Shown: in pieces, positions 24,553 to 37,369 of the stretch
Numbering within the stretch: the first letter of the stretch is position 1
Layout: each line of letters opens with the position of its first letter
Origin: Glandiceps talaboti
Lineage: Eukaryota; Hemichordata; Enteropneusta; Spengelidae
Assembly (NCBI RefSeq): GCF_964340395.1
Contig: NC_135549.1
Span: 35,032,332 to 35,096,331, forward strand
DNA: 64,000 nt
Reading direction: 5' to 3'
Program-made: the position numbers and the translations under genes
Notes under the pieces: model-generated
Databases searched by the model: none
What the model was told of the DNA's origin: nothing
What the model saw: the letters and a program-made list of their open reading frames with translations, nothing else

Positions 24553-27500
24553 TTTTATCTAAACTTAAGTCGTCGCCGTGCTCCGATCCGGCACAATACT
24601 ACTATAATCGCATACTGATATCGAGGGCCGAAGGCCTGAGTGACTGTTCTCGCTCGTGCCATCTCCCTTTCTATTACTTATTCATGATGTGACGTCATTT
24701 AATGGGGCGTTACTCTATCGTATGATTTGCATACAGTTCAATGTAAGGTCACTCAACATTCAACACACGTTAACTGCAGCGCAAATTTGACCTCATAAAT
24801 GCATTTTGATGGTCATAATCAAGTACTTTTTCCTTTTCTATCTTTTTTTGTTAAAGCTTGAAACTGCACGGTTTTTTTTAACATTTGTAAATGACGTCAT
24901 TGACGACCTCGACGCCCAATACATTGTCATGCTCACTAGTCTATGGTGCCGTGTACAGTCTACTAGTACAAGTAGTAGAAGTACTAGCTAGCTGCGAGTC
25001 GAAGGAGCTCAAATGGTTCCGACTCATGGACTGTTATCATGCATGTAATTTTTGTGTATTATAAATTTTATTGCTTATTTAGTGTGTGTAAATAAATATT
25101 TATAACGCCTTCACTTGTTCGACACTCACTTATTTCAAGTTTGATGATTTTGCCGATGTAGTAAGTTACCTATTACCTCCTATCCTTACTATCATTACAT
25201 GTAAAAACTACCGGCGGCATATGAACATATGATGGGCTCTCAGAATACAATTCACGTGGCCGACTTGTTCTTTCATAAAGGCCCGGCTTTCAATCCCAGG
25301 TTCTCACATTAGTGGCTACTCCACCCCACAAACATCGCCTTATCTACTATCAGTAAATCGAATGCCTAACATATACATATCAATTTCAAGTTTTACTGTC
25401 AAAATATACCAAAGACAAGGTGAAGCAGTATCACTATTTTCAATTTTCCACTGCACAAGATTGGGAGTGTTCGTAGCCATAGCTAGGTTACCGGTTGTGG
25501 AGGCAACTAGATTAGCGTCAGTGGCCTGAAAGGGACGTATGCTGTGGACGGCATGCAACATCTATTTTTAGTGACACTTTCAATGGAATGGTTTTGACTC
25601 TCACCATGGAAGTATAAGTGCGTTATACTTCCATGCTCTCACCAACACCATGAAAATGTAACGCAAATGGGTTATATTCTGAACTCCGTAACTAAGATTA
25701 CGGTCCGAAGAGGAAAATCACGTTCTATCAAATCATTGCAATGTTATACTATTGTCTTGTTTAGCAGCTGTTACAGTGGTAGCGAGAGAGTGCTACGGAA
25801 GCGACTTAAAATTGTACCAACTCTGACCGACACACCACTCAAGAAAGAGATGTTTTGTACACCCTTTTTTACCTTCCCTCCACTGCAGCTAGCATATTAT
25901 ATAGTAATAAAATTCATGTATAAAATGTGTGATAGTGAGGCGTAGATAATATTCAAATGTGTAAATGGTAGACGTTCTACCTGAAACAAAAACAGAAATG
26001 TTTAAACCTCTCGAAATGTGCCTCCATATTTACCACAGCTCGGAGATCGTGCTCCGATCCGACACATCTTCAACTAGTGCCTCCTCGGAGTACGGAGTCT
26101 ATATACCTAAAGCTATGCAATAATTGCACCCCATTATTTCAGATTCTGATTAAGGAGTCAATTTATGTAATCTTTATCACAATGCTATATGATATGACAG
26201 TTTGTTGTGTCTTTTCCTCCTTGATGTTTTCTTTTTATGTGTTGTTGATGTCGGGGGTTGAAACTTTGGGTCAGCCAGATAATGAAAAACAGAAAAAAAG
26301 AATAGGGTGACCCTAATAAATTGAAGTACGTCAGACAACAATTTAGCATTTCATGATCATCTGATTTGTTAAATTTTACAGTTGAAGAAAGTTCAATACA
26401 GGCGATCACGAGTAAAAATACCCAATACCATACCGAACTTCAGGCTCATTTACTTAGTTGAAGTTTTTGCTACACTGTGAACATTTTATTGTTACATATT
26501 TAAACAATGCGAATCTTGTTGTTATATTCAGAATTGAAACCATTTTCAAAAGAAATGCGATACTAACAATTACTGTATGATACAAAATCGAGACAATATA
26601 AACTTGTAATTTATATACTTCCAGGTAGTTTGAATTTTACACATACTGTGTTGTAAATTAGAACAATGCTGATAAATGGATAATGGTAGGGCAACTGTTC
26701 TTCTTTCGACATATGGCACACTTCCTACTTTATTGGCCATGGAAAATATCATTGAAATTTTATGATAGTCAACGCCACGACCGTACGAACAGTAGCTACA
26801 GACGTGACATGGACAGAAGTTCTATCTATCAACATTTCATAGCAACGGATCGCGTACACCAAGGGTGCACAGTTGGTTGTGTATAGAAATGGATGTGAAA
26901 TGATGGTACAACATTGTAACATGTTATAAACTGTGCAGTCAAAGTTTAGAACAGTCAGTCTGAACTTGCAGTCAGGATGAGTAAGATGTCAATTATTGTC
27001 ACCGAAGATCAAAGAAAGGCGGTCAACGCGTTTTGCACTCATTCTGATTGGGATTGGTCATTGTGCAAGACACAGAGAATATCTGTACTCGATGTGCTCA
27101 TAACTTGGTTCCAAGCAAAGAAGAAGGCTAGAATTGACATCAATGACAAATTTACTTTTGTAATCGTGTACATGTATATGGCACACTATTTTATTTTTAT
27201 TTATTTTATTTCAGCTATCATGTTTATTTTGGAGATAAATGTATGCATCATTAGGATTAGTTCGTGTGTGTGTACTACATGTTGATTGACAGCTGCGTAA
27301 CGTTATCAACGGCAAAGTCGGCGTAGCTTTTCTGACGTCTGACCAAAAGTAATTTCGAGAAATGTACCTCAGATTTCCATGCTTATTGAAAATGAATGTG
27401 GTAATTACATACGTAGTACGTCATATATTCATAATGACTTGGTCACAGTACGGTAGATGTCAATGGTCAGTAAGAACACATGCAAAACTGCAGTTTAGTA

Positions 27501-27982
27501 GGAGCTCTCGCTAGGTTGTTACCACTTGCCTGTTATTCAGCAAAATGACAACAAAGGGCCTTCGCCGTTTATATATGGGATTATATAAGTGCTATCAACG
27601 GGGATACTACTAGCACACTGGTGTTGCAGATGTTGTTAGCTGTATCGAGACAATCGGAGCGACTTCATAGGCTATGTACATGCCACTTCCTGTTGGCACA
27701 CTAACGAAAACATCTTTCCCAGAGACATAGGCATCTATAATTCTTCTCTGAAAGTCTTGACTCACTTGGTGACTCCGGCGACACCATGTTCATTTTGATT
27801 GACAAGCTTTGTGAACTATGACCTAAATGTCAAATAGTCTACAATAAAAATGTCCTTACTGTTATCGTGTGGGCATGGCAAGGAACAACAGTCACTCAGG
27901 CCTTTGGCCCTCGATATCTGTATGCGATTATAGTAGTGTTGGGCCGGATTGGAGCGCGACAACAACTCAAGTTTAGATAAAA
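24553..27982. mobile_element. 3.4-kb element with ~110-bp terminal inverted repeats
   Basis: The left end (TTTTATCTAAACTTAAGTCG, then GCTCCGATCCGGC, CATACTGATATCGAGGGCC, GGCCTGAGTGACTGTT) is matched in reverse complement at the right end by TTTTATCTAAACTTGAG, GCTCCAATCCGGC, CATACAGATATCGAGGGCC, GGCCTGAGTGACTGTT. A shorter relative in the opposite orientation is at 38039-38700. No target-site duplication is evident and no transposase was found. Open frames at 25667-25945 and 26977-27285 (plus) are unremarkable. Probably a non-autonomous or decayed DNA transposon of unassigned superfamily. Confidence 0.82.
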
Positions 27983-27992
27983 AGGTAGGAAA

Positions 27993-28560
27993 AACAAGTC
28001 ATTGAGAATGATTGGGTTTTAAGGAACTGGCAGTTTATGTTGTCATTTTCTTGATATCACTACTCTGATCACGCAACAACAATTGTGAACCTAAATCAAA
28101 CAGACTTAGATATGTTGTGTCTGCTTGTTGGATATGGAACATGCCTACTCATGTTGTGTCTCCTCGTTGGACATAGGACATGCCTACTCTTCAAGATGAC
28201 GTGATGGAATAAACCATTCAAAAATAAAGGGTCGGGTACAGGGGGGGGGGGGACCTGTTCAAGCATGTCTGAGTTATGGCTTTGGACATGAAAACTGCGC
28301 CAACAAAATCGCTGCCAGGCAGCCATATCGGATTGTATCACGACAAAAATGGATATGCACATATGTCATAGAACACTGTCCTAATACCAACTTTGAATGA
28401 GATCTGTTCAAGCATGTCTGAGTTATGGCTTTGGACATGGAAAATTTGCAAACAAAATGGCTGCTAGGCGGCCATATTGGATCGTATCATGAAACAAATT
28501 GATGTGCATATATATGCCATTGTATGTTGCCATTTGTGTAATTTCAAAGGAACTTCCAAT
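27993..28560. repeat. Dispersed repeat family R2, copy 1
   Basis: Begins ACAAGTCATTGAGAATGA and contains CAAATCAAACAGACTTAGA, a G12 run after GGGTACA (28241-28252), then two tandem half-units with CATGTCTGAGTTATGGCTTT, CAAACAAAATGGCTGC and GCCATATTGGATCGTATCA. Copies 2 and 3 are at 33957-34440 and 53280-53775 in the same orientation. The G run is 14 long in copy 2 and absent in copy 3. Confidence 0.88.
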
Positions 28561-28564
28561 ATAT

Positions 28565-29435
28565 TTTTGTCATAATCTTTCTATTATGACCTCTTTATAG
28601 CATGTAACATTATCTGTAATTGTAATTATTGTATTGTTTTGGCGATTTGTTGATAAAAGCTGAAAAATTAAGATGACCTTGACCTTGGATCAAAAAGATC
28701 ATGTGTTCAATGAGTTGTCCGTCCCCTAAAACCCATGTACAGACTCTTCCGTCATATCTATACCACTTGGGACCTTGAGATCTTCAGTATTGTCATTTTT
28801 TTCATAATTGTGGATCTTGATATCAGTTGTCGTGGTAACAGAATTTTTTAATAAAGCATCTCCAAATACGCTTTCGCTGTATTTTTCCTGAAAGACTACG
28901 TCATTTCCTATTTTTGTGACTGATTTTCAGCTTTAACAACTATACCTGATGTTAGTTATATAAAACATTTCACCAGAGTTTTAATAAAAATATAGAAAAA
29001 ATAAGATGACCTTGAATATTGACTTTGACTTTGACCTTTGATCTGAAAAGTCATATGATCAATGTGTTGCCTGTCTCTCCAAACACATATACACATACTT
29101 TGATTATGATTATAGCACTTCTGGAGCCTGAGATATGATGTTTTTTAATGTTTAGCATCATTCAAAATAATGTCACTGTTACCATGGAAACTGCCTCCTG
29201 TGAGTTTGTGCAAGAGAATCCAGAGGGGCAACATCAGTTTTCCGAAGGCCCAGATATTACTCTAACCAAATATGATGTCAAAAATTGTACTTCAAACTAT
29301 GTAAGGTAACTCTCGTTTTAACACTTTTTGGACTTTGGCGCCCTGATTAACACATTCTCCACAGAAAAACAAAAAATATATCAGTGAGTGTATATTGTAT
29401 GAGTAGCCATATCTAGTTGTTCCTCAAAGGTGATA
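28565..29435. other. Decayed dispersed repeats, no gene
   Basis: Contains GATGACCTTGACCTTGGATC and a diverged second copy near 28995-29045 (GATGACCTTGAATATTGAC, TTTGACCTTTGATCTGAAAAG), each followed by segments on bracketed text such as GTCCGTCCC or CTGTCTCTCC. This looks like two tandem diverged units of an old repeat. TGTTACCATGGAAACTG, an imperfect X-box-like palindrome, lies near 29177. Confidence 0.5.
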
Positions 29436-29439
29436 GTTC

Positions 29440-30385
29440 AAAGGCCTTGTTTAAGGTACACTATTTACAGTATTACTACAAAAGGCTTTGTTCAAGAAAC
29501 ACTCTACAGTGTTAGTACATAAGACTTTGTTCAAGATACACTCTACAGTGTTAGTACAAAAGACTTTGTTCAAGATACACTATCTACAGTGTTAGTACAA
29601 AAGACTTTGTTTAAGGTACACTATTTACAGTGTTACTACAAAAGGCTTTGTTCAAGATACACTATTTACAGTATTACTACAAAAGGCTTTGTTTAACATA
29701 CACTATCTACAGTGTTAGTACAAAAGGCTTTGTTCAAGAAACACTATCTACAGTGTTAGTACAAAAGGCTTTGTTTAAGGTACACTATTTACAGTGTTAC
29801 TACAAAAGGCTTTGTTCAAGAAACACTCTACAGTGTTAGTACAAAAGACTTTGTTCAAGATACACTCTACAGTGTTAGTACAAAAGACTTTGTTCAAGAT
29901 ACACTATTTACAGTGTTACTACAAAATACTTTGTTTAAGATACACTATCTACAGTGTTGGTACAAAAGGCTTTTTACAGTGTTAGTACAAAAGGCTTTGT
30001 TCAAGAAACACTATCTACAGTGTTAGTACAAAAGGCTTTTTACAGTGTTAGTACAAAAGACTTTGTTCAAGATACACTATTTACAGTGTTAGTACAAAAG
30101 ACTTTGTTTAACATACACTATTTACAGTGTTAGTACAAAAGGCTTTGTTCAAGATACACTATTTACAGTGTTAGTACAAAAGACTGTTTAACATACACTA
30201 TTTACAGTGTTAGTACAAAAGGCTTTGTTTAAGGTACACTATTTACAGTGTTAGTACAAAAGGCTTTGTTCAAGAAACACTCTACAGTGTTAGTACAAAA
30301 GACTTTGTTTAACATACACTATTTACAGTGTTAGTACAAAAGGCTTGTTTAAGGTACACTATTACAGTGTTAGTACAAAAGACTT
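29440..30385. repeat. 41-bp minisatellite array
   Basis: About 23 copies of a 39-41-bp unit with ACAGTGTTAGTACAAAAG, GCTTTGTTCAAG or ACTTTGTTTAAG, and AAACACTATCT or TACACTATTT. Shortened copies lacking the TTGTTCAAG part occur near 29968 and 30030. The array is interrupted at 30386 and resumes at 31146. Confidence 0.96.
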
Positions 30386-31145
30386 TTACTCTGTTTACAC
30401 TGGGACATATTCCCCACAGAATCAGTGACTTAGATTAACTCTGGAGGTAATTTGCGTGTGTGAATGGTCGACTCCAGAGAATCTGTGGATTATTTTACTG
30501 CAGAGGTTTTGGTCGATTCAGCTCCGCAGATCCTCCGGAGGCAAGGATTAGCTTGTACTAAGTTGTAGGTGTGAACGCTTAATGCCGGTGTAAGCGCCCT
30601 CAATCAGTGTATTAAATGAAATCACTTCCTGTTGGCTGCAGAAGTCGCCATTCGAATCAAGGTTATCAATCGTCAATAATGAAACTCTGAGTCAAAAACC
30701 CCTTTCATTGCTCCGTCCAAATGGTCCGGTTAACCGGGCTGGTGACTGAATTCAGAATTTGTACGAATAGAAAACACATGAATTCACGTTGGTCGACATG
30801 TCGACGTCGAGCGTGTTGCATGGCTTGTCGAAAGTTAAACTGGGCATCATGACGACGAGTGAAATTGTTAACATGCATGAGAAGACGTCTTCGCTTATTT
30901 CTCGAACGCATGAACGTGTACCGCAATAAAAAACACAAGGCAGTCTCTACAACGTCAGCCATGTTGTTTACAGTGAACGCACTACGCTGTTATCGTTGAG
31001 GGCGTTTACGCCGGCAGATAAAGGTGTCAAATTCCATGTGTGAACACATACAGCTGATCCCCTCTGTTTACTAATCGTTCTCACCTATTTACGCCAAAGA
31101 AAAAACCCGCGAAAAAAGCAATATGAACATGCCTTTTGTTTAAGT
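30386..31145. mobile_element. ~760-bp insertion splitting the 41-bp array
   Basis: Unrelated, more GC-rich DNA sits inside the array: units on both sides are otherwise in register. It contains TGCCGGTGTAAGCGCCCTCA near 30582 and, inverted, TTGAGGGCGTTTACGCCGGC near 30996, giving an internal inverted repeat, and CTCTGTTTAC near both ends. Clean terminal inverted repeats and a target duplication were not found. An 85-codon minus-strand frame (30962-30705) starts in a good context with MADVVETALCFLLRY and is Arg/His-rich after residue 20; I do not recognise it. Confidence 0.55.
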
Positions 31146-31216
31146 TAAGATATTTACAGTGTTAGTACAAAAGGCTTTGTTTAAGGTATACTATTTACAG
31201 TGTTAGTACATAACAT
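31146..31216. repeat. 41-bp array remnant next to the SLC35E3 stop
   Basis: About one and a half units of the same minisatellite (ACAGTGTTAGTACAAAAGGC, TTTGTTTAAGGTATACTATT). It ends only 14 bases from the stop codon at 31230-31232, so on the minus strand the minisatellite should start within the SLC35E3 3' untranslated region. Confidence 0.9.
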
Positions 31217-31229
31217 CAAACCCTTACTA

Positions 31230-31469
<240 letters not shown>

Positions 31470-31560
31470 TCAATGCAGATGAGTGAAGATAACAATAGAG
31501 CAATGATATCTGCCTCACATACACACTTGAACTACTAAATACTAAATAACAAACCTTCAG

Positions 31561-31935
31561 ACGTAGTAGTTTTTGGTGGGCATGGCTAGCATAATTAATG
31601 ATAATTTCTATAATTAATGACACATAGTGAAGCCCTATTAATAGTAGGCACCCAATCAGGCCTAATTAGTCTTTGCATCTCACTTGTATTTGATCTTGGG
31701 GCAGACTTTGGACTTGAAGGAAATGACACCATGTGTGTGTAGATCCAGCCAGCAAGTCAACTACTTATTTTATTACATACTCATACAGGTTTTTTGTACT
31801 CCCAAATATTGATATTTCCTTTCCAAAGGTATGGGAAGACATACTAAAGATTCAAATTCGTTATTTTACAGTCTTGGCTTGTTTCACTGTAATGTTTTTC
31901 AATGTTGCTACACACAGTAAATCCATTCAGTAGGC
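31561..31935. repeat. Intronic inverted-repeat arm 1
   Basis: About 375 bp that recurs in reverse complement at 36805-37170 with high identity. Landmarks are TAATTTCTATAATTAATGAC, CAGACTTTGGACTTGAAGG, CAAATATTGATATTTCC and GCTACACACAGTAAATCC. A second, partial direct copy follows at 31935-32095. The arms face each other across about 4.9 kb inside the last readable intron of SLC35E3. Confidence 0.88.
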
Positions 31936-32099
31936 ACCCACCCTGGCCATAATCTGCCTTTGTAACATCACTTGTTGTATTTGATCTTGAGGCAGACTTT
32001 GGACTTGAAGGAAATGACACTATTATGTAATAGTGTAAATCCAGCCAGCAAGTCAACTACTTATTTCATTACATTACTCTTACAGGTTTTTTTTACATC

Positions 32100-32690
32100 C
32101 TAAACATTGATGTTTCATGTTCCATGATGTGGGAAAGGCATACAATGAAATTTAGTTGTGTCAATTAATTCATCCAGAAGGACTTTATCAATTGTGATGA
32201 AACTTGCCACAGATATTGATCATACAGAGATATGATAGATTTTACTGAAATTTAGTGCTGAGTCTTAATTGTTAATTTGCATAATTAATGAACTTTGGCA
32301 ATTAGGGCCTATAGCAAGAAAGTTTGCACCAAATTTGATAAAACTTGGTAAAGATATTGACCGAGCAAAGATAAAATGGTATCAAGTCAATTAATTGCTT
32401 ATTTGTATATTTGATGAACTTTTGCAATAAGGGATATATAGCCATGACTGTACTTTATTTACTTTTAAATGTAGAATGGCAAAACTGTTTTCAAAGTCCT
32501 TTGCCACACTGGTGAATCAAAATTCCAGCTAACCCAGACAATTAAAACAATCACTCCATGATACACTTCGCCTACAGAACGTGAATATATAGTTCACTAC
32601 AAATACCCCAGGAAAATGCTAAAATGATATCTTTGAACGGGAGCCTTTTTGGTTTACTTCTAGTGGTCTTTTAACCTTGAAAATGTTTGT
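32100..32690. other. Decayed intronic repeat, no gene
   Basis: Contains diverged tandem units with TCAATTAATTNNTTNATTTG and ATGAACTTTGGCAATTAGGGC type segments, similar to 36640-36790. No coding exon was found here, including the missing SLC35E3 exon. Confidence 0.5.
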
Positions 32691-32694
32691 CAAG

Positions 32695-33795
32695 CTCAAA
32701 GACATGGTCATGTTGCTAGACATATTTGCATACATTTATTGAAGGTTTGATCATTTGTCTATGAATACCTGATGTTATCTTAGTGATATACATCATCAAA
32801 TGGCTGTTGCTATGGGTGTGGTCTTGTTGCTAGATATATTTGCATACATTTTTTTAAATGTTTATTCATTTGTCTATTAATCCCTGTTATCTTTGCAAGA
32901 TATGAAATAATTTGGATGTTGCTATCGGCATGGTCTTGTTGCTAGACACATTTGCATACTTTTTTTGAATGTTTGCTCACTTGTCTAAGAATCCCTGCTA
33001 TCTTTGTGGTTGGTTGTTGCTATGGGTGTGGTCCTGGTTGCTAGGAATATTTGCATACATTTCCGGAATGTTTACTCACTTACCTACCAGATGATGTTGT
33101 TATTTTAGCAAAATATAATGGCATTTGGTTGTTACTAAGGGCATGGTCATGCTTGCTTGAGCCAACTGTGTCAAAAAATGTTCAACATCATCTGCAGAAT
33201 ATCACTTCTAGAAACATCTCCCCAAATTTCAGCCTCATTGACCAAGTGCTTTTTGAGATACAAGTTTTTGACCAAAATTCACATTTTTACACATAATTTG
33301 CACATCACTGATAAGATCATTAATATTTCTTCATCTATACACCCACATATACATCTCCATTAAATTTGAGCTGAATCTGCTCAGTGGTTTTGGAATTAAA
33401 CATTTTTAACCAAAAAGACACAAAAAGCCATACTTTTCATATTACTGATGTAATCATCATGTAATGAACAAATCTTAATTTACACACCCATAAGAATGTT
33501 CCCACCAATTTCAGATCAATCTGCCTGATAGTTTTTGAGTTTAAGTTTTTTGACCAAAACAACATTTTTTGACCTAGATCACATGCCTGTGATGTGATCA
33601 TTTTGCTTTGAACAATTTCCCAACTATAGGCACCAAAAGTAATGTCTCCATCAAATACCAAGGCAATCAGTCTGGCAGTTTTTGAGTTTAAGTCGTCCAC
33701 ACACACACACAGTCAGAGACAGACAGACAGACAGACAGACAGCACACCATTCCTATAGCACTACTGAACCTTATCAGTTCAGTTGTGCTAAAAAA
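32695..33795. repeat. Dispersed repeat R1, long copy ending in CAGA repeat
   Basis: Four R1 monomers with GGCTGTTGCTATGGG, GTTGCTAG and TTTGCATACATTT, followed by a second module made of ~130-bp tandem units: CAAATTTCAGCC, AATCTGCTCAGTGGTTTTGG, GACCAAAA and CACATTTTT. It ends with CACACACA, AGACAGACAGACAGACAG (33718-33742) and a terminal ACTGAACCTTATCAGTTCAG, GTTGTGCTAAAAA. The same modules recur at 43190-44225 and 53765-54715. Confidence 0.87.
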
Positions 33796-33956
33796 CCAAC
33801 CAAACACTTGCCAGTGAAGAAGGTAGTATCCAGAGAAGTACACACTAACAAAAATATGTTTCCCTTCGCTGACTGCCGGTAAATGTTGTCATACACTATA
33901 ATTACTATTTTCATCAAGGCTTTCTTGGTCACCTGCCAAGGAGAACATGTCTTCTA

Positions 33957-34440
33957 GAGGAAATAAGTCATTGAGAATGACATAGTCCCCGCTATGATTG
34001 GGTTTTAAGGAACTGGCAGTTTATGTTGTCATTTTCTTGATATCACTACTCTGATCACGGAACAACACTTGTGAACCTAAATCAAACAGACTTAGATATG
34101 TTGTGTCTGCTCGTTGGACATGGAACATGCCTACTCATGTTGTGTCTCCTCGTTGGACATGGGACATGCCTAATCTTTAAGATGACATGATGGAATAAAC
34201 CATTCAACAATAAAGGATGGGTTGGGTACAGGGGGGGGGGGGGGAACTGTTCAAGCATGTCTGAGTTATGGCTTTGGACATGAAAACTGCGCCAACAAAA
34301 TTGCTGCCAGGCAGCCATATTGGATCGTATCACGACGAAAATGGATATGCACATGTATGTCATAGAACACTGTCCTAATACCAACTTTGAATGAGATCTG
34401 TTCAAACATGTCTGAGTTATGGCTTTGGACAGGGAAAATT
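33957..34440. repeat. Dispersed repeat family R2, copy 2
   Basis: Same order as copy 1, starting AATAAGTCATTGAGAATGAC. It retains the GGGTACA-G14 tract (34231-34244) and the tandem CATGTCTGAGTTATGGCTTT units. It breaks off after GGACAGGGAAAATTC. Confidence 0.88.
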
Positions 34441-34639
34441 CACATGTATGCCCATGACAAGTAAGACGCAACCTGATTGGCTGTGTGTCTTACTGAGCAG
34501 AAATTCGTTTGCATGTGCGCCAGTTCAGATGTAGAGAAGGCGATCAGGCTAAAAACGTAAACATGTACTACGAAGGTCAATTCAGGCAAAATAACGAAGG
34601 TAAAATAGCAATGAACGATTAGCCGACATCTACATCGGA

Positions 34640-35690
34640 TTTTAATCAGATTGGTCTTCCCCTAATCCAGGCGTTTAAGCTTTTTGACACGTGTAATGTA
34701 CCAGTGCTCTGCTATGGAGCTGAAATTTGGGGATATGAATATGCCCGGTCATTGAACGTGTACATTTCAAATTTTGTGAACTCAACTGTCAACTCAGAAG
34801 TACTTCTGGGTGAGTGTGGTAGATTTCCACTATCTTGTGTATATATGAAGCGATGTATTTCTTACTGGCTGAACTTGTACAAATGGACAATTCTCGATAC
34901 CCAAGGGCGTGTTACGAAATGTTAAAAAATCTAGACTCTGCTGGTAGGATCACATGGGCAACAAAGATAAGAGAATTACTATTCAGATATGGTTTCGGGT
35001 TGTTTGGATTGAACATCAGGTGGGGGACTCAAAAACCTTTTTAAATTTGTTTTGTGAGAGACTACAAGATTGTTACAGACAAGAATGGTCAGCCTCACTT
35101 AATGACTCTCGACGCATGTGCAGTTATGTACATTTTAAGTCAATGCTTGAACCTGAATTGTACCTCTCGTGTTAAAATCATAAAATTTAAATTTGATCTT
35201 GCTAAGCTCAGATGTTCTAGTCACAATTTAGCAATTGAAGTGGGACGTCATTGTAGTCCACCTATTCCTGTTGAACTCACAGTGTGTCCATATTGTAAAA
35301 GACAAGGTTTTACAGTTGTTGAGGATGAATGTCAATTTATTTTGTTTTGCCCTTTATATAACGACCATAGACTAGATTTCATTCCTCAAAGATTTAGAGC
35401 TCACCCCATGAAAGAAAAATGTTTTTCCCCACTGGCATGTAAGAATGAAGTAGTTCAGTACAAATTATCAGTTTTTGTTCATAAAGCTTTCAACACTCGT
35501 ACTAGTTTTGTTCAGCAAACATAGATGTACTGTATATGTTATCCTCTACCTTACTTTTTCATTTAAATTATTCTTCCATAAATTATTAGTAGAATGCTAT
35601 TTATTTCCTTCTTCTTTTTCTTCTCTATTGTATAAAATGTTTTGTGTGATGGGCTGAGGCCTTAGCATCTGAAATAAATAACATATAATA
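34640..35690 (+). mobile_element. LINE 'C': 3' fragment with ORF2 C-terminus
   Basis: Plus-strand C-terminal half of a non-LTR retrotransposon ORF2, read across several frames: LPLIQAFKLFDTCNVPVLCYGAEIWG-type post-RT sequence (34655-34740), GECGRFPLSCVYMKRCISYW, then from 35054 CPYCKRQGFTVVEDECQFIL with a CCHC-like cysteine cluster, CPLYNDHRLDF and KAFNTRT before the stop at 35522. A 3' UTR follows and ends near 35690 with GGGCTGAGGCCTTAGCATC, AATAAATAA. The reverse-transcriptase core is missing. It lies antisense to SLC35E3. Confidence 0.85.
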
Positions 35691-35699
35691 TGTTTCCCT

Positions 35700-36800
35700 T
35701 TGTAAACTACACTTTTGTCATGCATACTTACCTGGATACGTTATAGGCACAGAGTACCTAAACACAGCACAAAAAGAAAGGTGACAGGAAGGGCACCAAC
35801 AAGATTGGACATAAAGACTCTTCTCTTTGGGGACATTGAAAACACGATGATAGAAATTTGAAGGTACAACAGCCTCTGTATAGGCAAAGACACTCAGTGG
35901 ACCTGAGCCTGAGAGGCTACCATCGGTCCTAGCTAAAATATACCACCTGCAGCCTCTAGGGGCAATTCCAGAGGTAAAAGGAAGTGAATGTATAATGGGA
36001 TCTCAAACGGACAGCCTCCATAATGTCCTGCAAGGAGAACCCTGAATAATGGGCTCATGAAGTGGTCACTACCCTAACGTATTGGCTTTTACCCCAGCCA
36101 CTTTTTTTTTAAAACCCGGTCACCTTTGCCTGCCATTTGGTGACACAACTGGATGGTCTTTACAAGCCATACAGAGATGGTCTGATTGTAAATGCCTTAT
36201 AAGGAGTGAATAATCTCTTCCTGGTACCTGATTGACTTGGTAATGTCAAGGTAGCAAGCAGGCTACTGTCCACTTCGGGTGATAATGCCTTAATGCATTA
36301 CGGTTTTCAGGGCTGACACAAGCTCTTAGCAAGGAAATCGACATGTGCAATTAACAAGACTCAAGTGGTAAAGAGAGACATGTAATGCAAATCACTAATT
36401 CTCAATGTGATGCACATTATAGTTTGCTTGATAAATTTTGTGTGACATCAAACAGGACAGATCAACCAGAGATGAACTGAAAATGCTCCCATATGTGGGG
36501 AAATGTTGTTAATGTGCTTGCTGAGACTTTGAAATGTCTTTCTGTACTGTCGTACCTTTGTGTAATCAATATCTATAGCAAGTTCACTTGAAATCAGTAC
36601 AGTCCTGGCTATATATCTCTTATTGCAAAAGTTCATCAAATATGCAAATTAGCAATTGAATCGATATTATCATATCTTTGCTGTCAATATATTAAGCAAG
36701 TTTCATCAAATTTGGTGGTCTTTCTCGGAATAGGCCCTCATTGCCAAAGTTCATTAATTATGCAAATGAGCAATTAATTGACTTCACCAAATTACAGCCA
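35700..36800. other. Intronic sequence, nothing assigned
   Basis: No coding exon could be read on either strand. 35726-35737 matches the first 12 bases of U1 snRNA, but the following bases do not. The stretch 36640-36790 holds diverged units with CATCAAATATGCAAATTAGC and CATTAATTATGCAAATGAGC. Confidence 0.45.
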
Positions 36801-36804
36801 GGCT

Positions 36805-37170
36805 GGTTGCCTACTGAATGGATTTACTGTGTGTAGCAACATTGAAAAACATTACAGTGAAACAAGCCAAGACATATAAAATAACGAATTTGAATCTTTA
36901 GTATGTCTTCCCATACCTTTGGAAAGGAAATATCAATATTTGGGAGTACAAAAAACCTGTATGAGTATGTAATAAAATAAGTAGTTGACTGTTCGCTGGA
37001 TTTACACACACATGGTGTCATTTCCTTCAAGTCCAAAGTCTGCCTCAAGATCAAATACAAGTGAGATGCAAAGACTGATTAGGCCTGACTTGGTGCCTAC
37101 TATTAATAAGGCTTTACTATGTGTCATTAATTATAGAAATTATCATTAATTATGCAAGCACCACCCATCA
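36805..37170. repeat. Intronic inverted-repeat arm 2
   Basis: Reverse complement of 31561-31935 with small differences (for example GACTGTTCGCTGG against CCAGCAAGTC on the other arm). It is followed by a CAGA tetranucleotide run at 37296-37325. Both arms are within the same SLC35E3 intron, so the transcript can in principle fold over about 5 kb. Confidence 0.88.
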
Positions 37171-37291
37171 AAAACTAATCAGCGCTAAGTTACAGCCCAA
37201 CAATGCCACATTATAAATTGCAGAACATTTGCTTCAGTACCTTTTGAGATATCATTGGAACAAAATTTCTGCACAGACAGGCAGATGGCCG

Positions 37292-37325
<34 letters not shown>

Positions 37326-37369
37326 TATCGCCACGACATTACCTCCCATACGGGAGCTAAAAACCCATG

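Noticed and set aside
25220-25330. tRNA-like GGCCGACTTGTTCTTTCAT... segment
   Set aside because: A vague A-box/B-box resemblance only; no cloverleaf could be drawn.
26977-27285. 102-codon plus-strand frame beginning MSKMSIIVTEDQRKAV
   Set aside because: The first half looks protein-like but it becomes low-complexity aromatic sequence after residue 55 and has no recognised domain; left unannotated within the long-TIR element.
32470-32560. Candidate for the missing SLC35E3 exon (minus strand GVIVLIVWVS...SPV)
   Set aside because: Only scattered identities; length, splice sites and the WIIGNTSP core do not fit.
33111-33170. Short frames across R1 repeats
   Set aside because: They differ between repeat copies by frameshifts and carry no conserved peptide.
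35726-35760. Possible U1 snRNA gene (ATACTTACCTGG)
   Set aside because: Only the first 12 bases match U1; the next stem and the Sm site do not follow, so it is probably chance or a scrap of a pseudogene.
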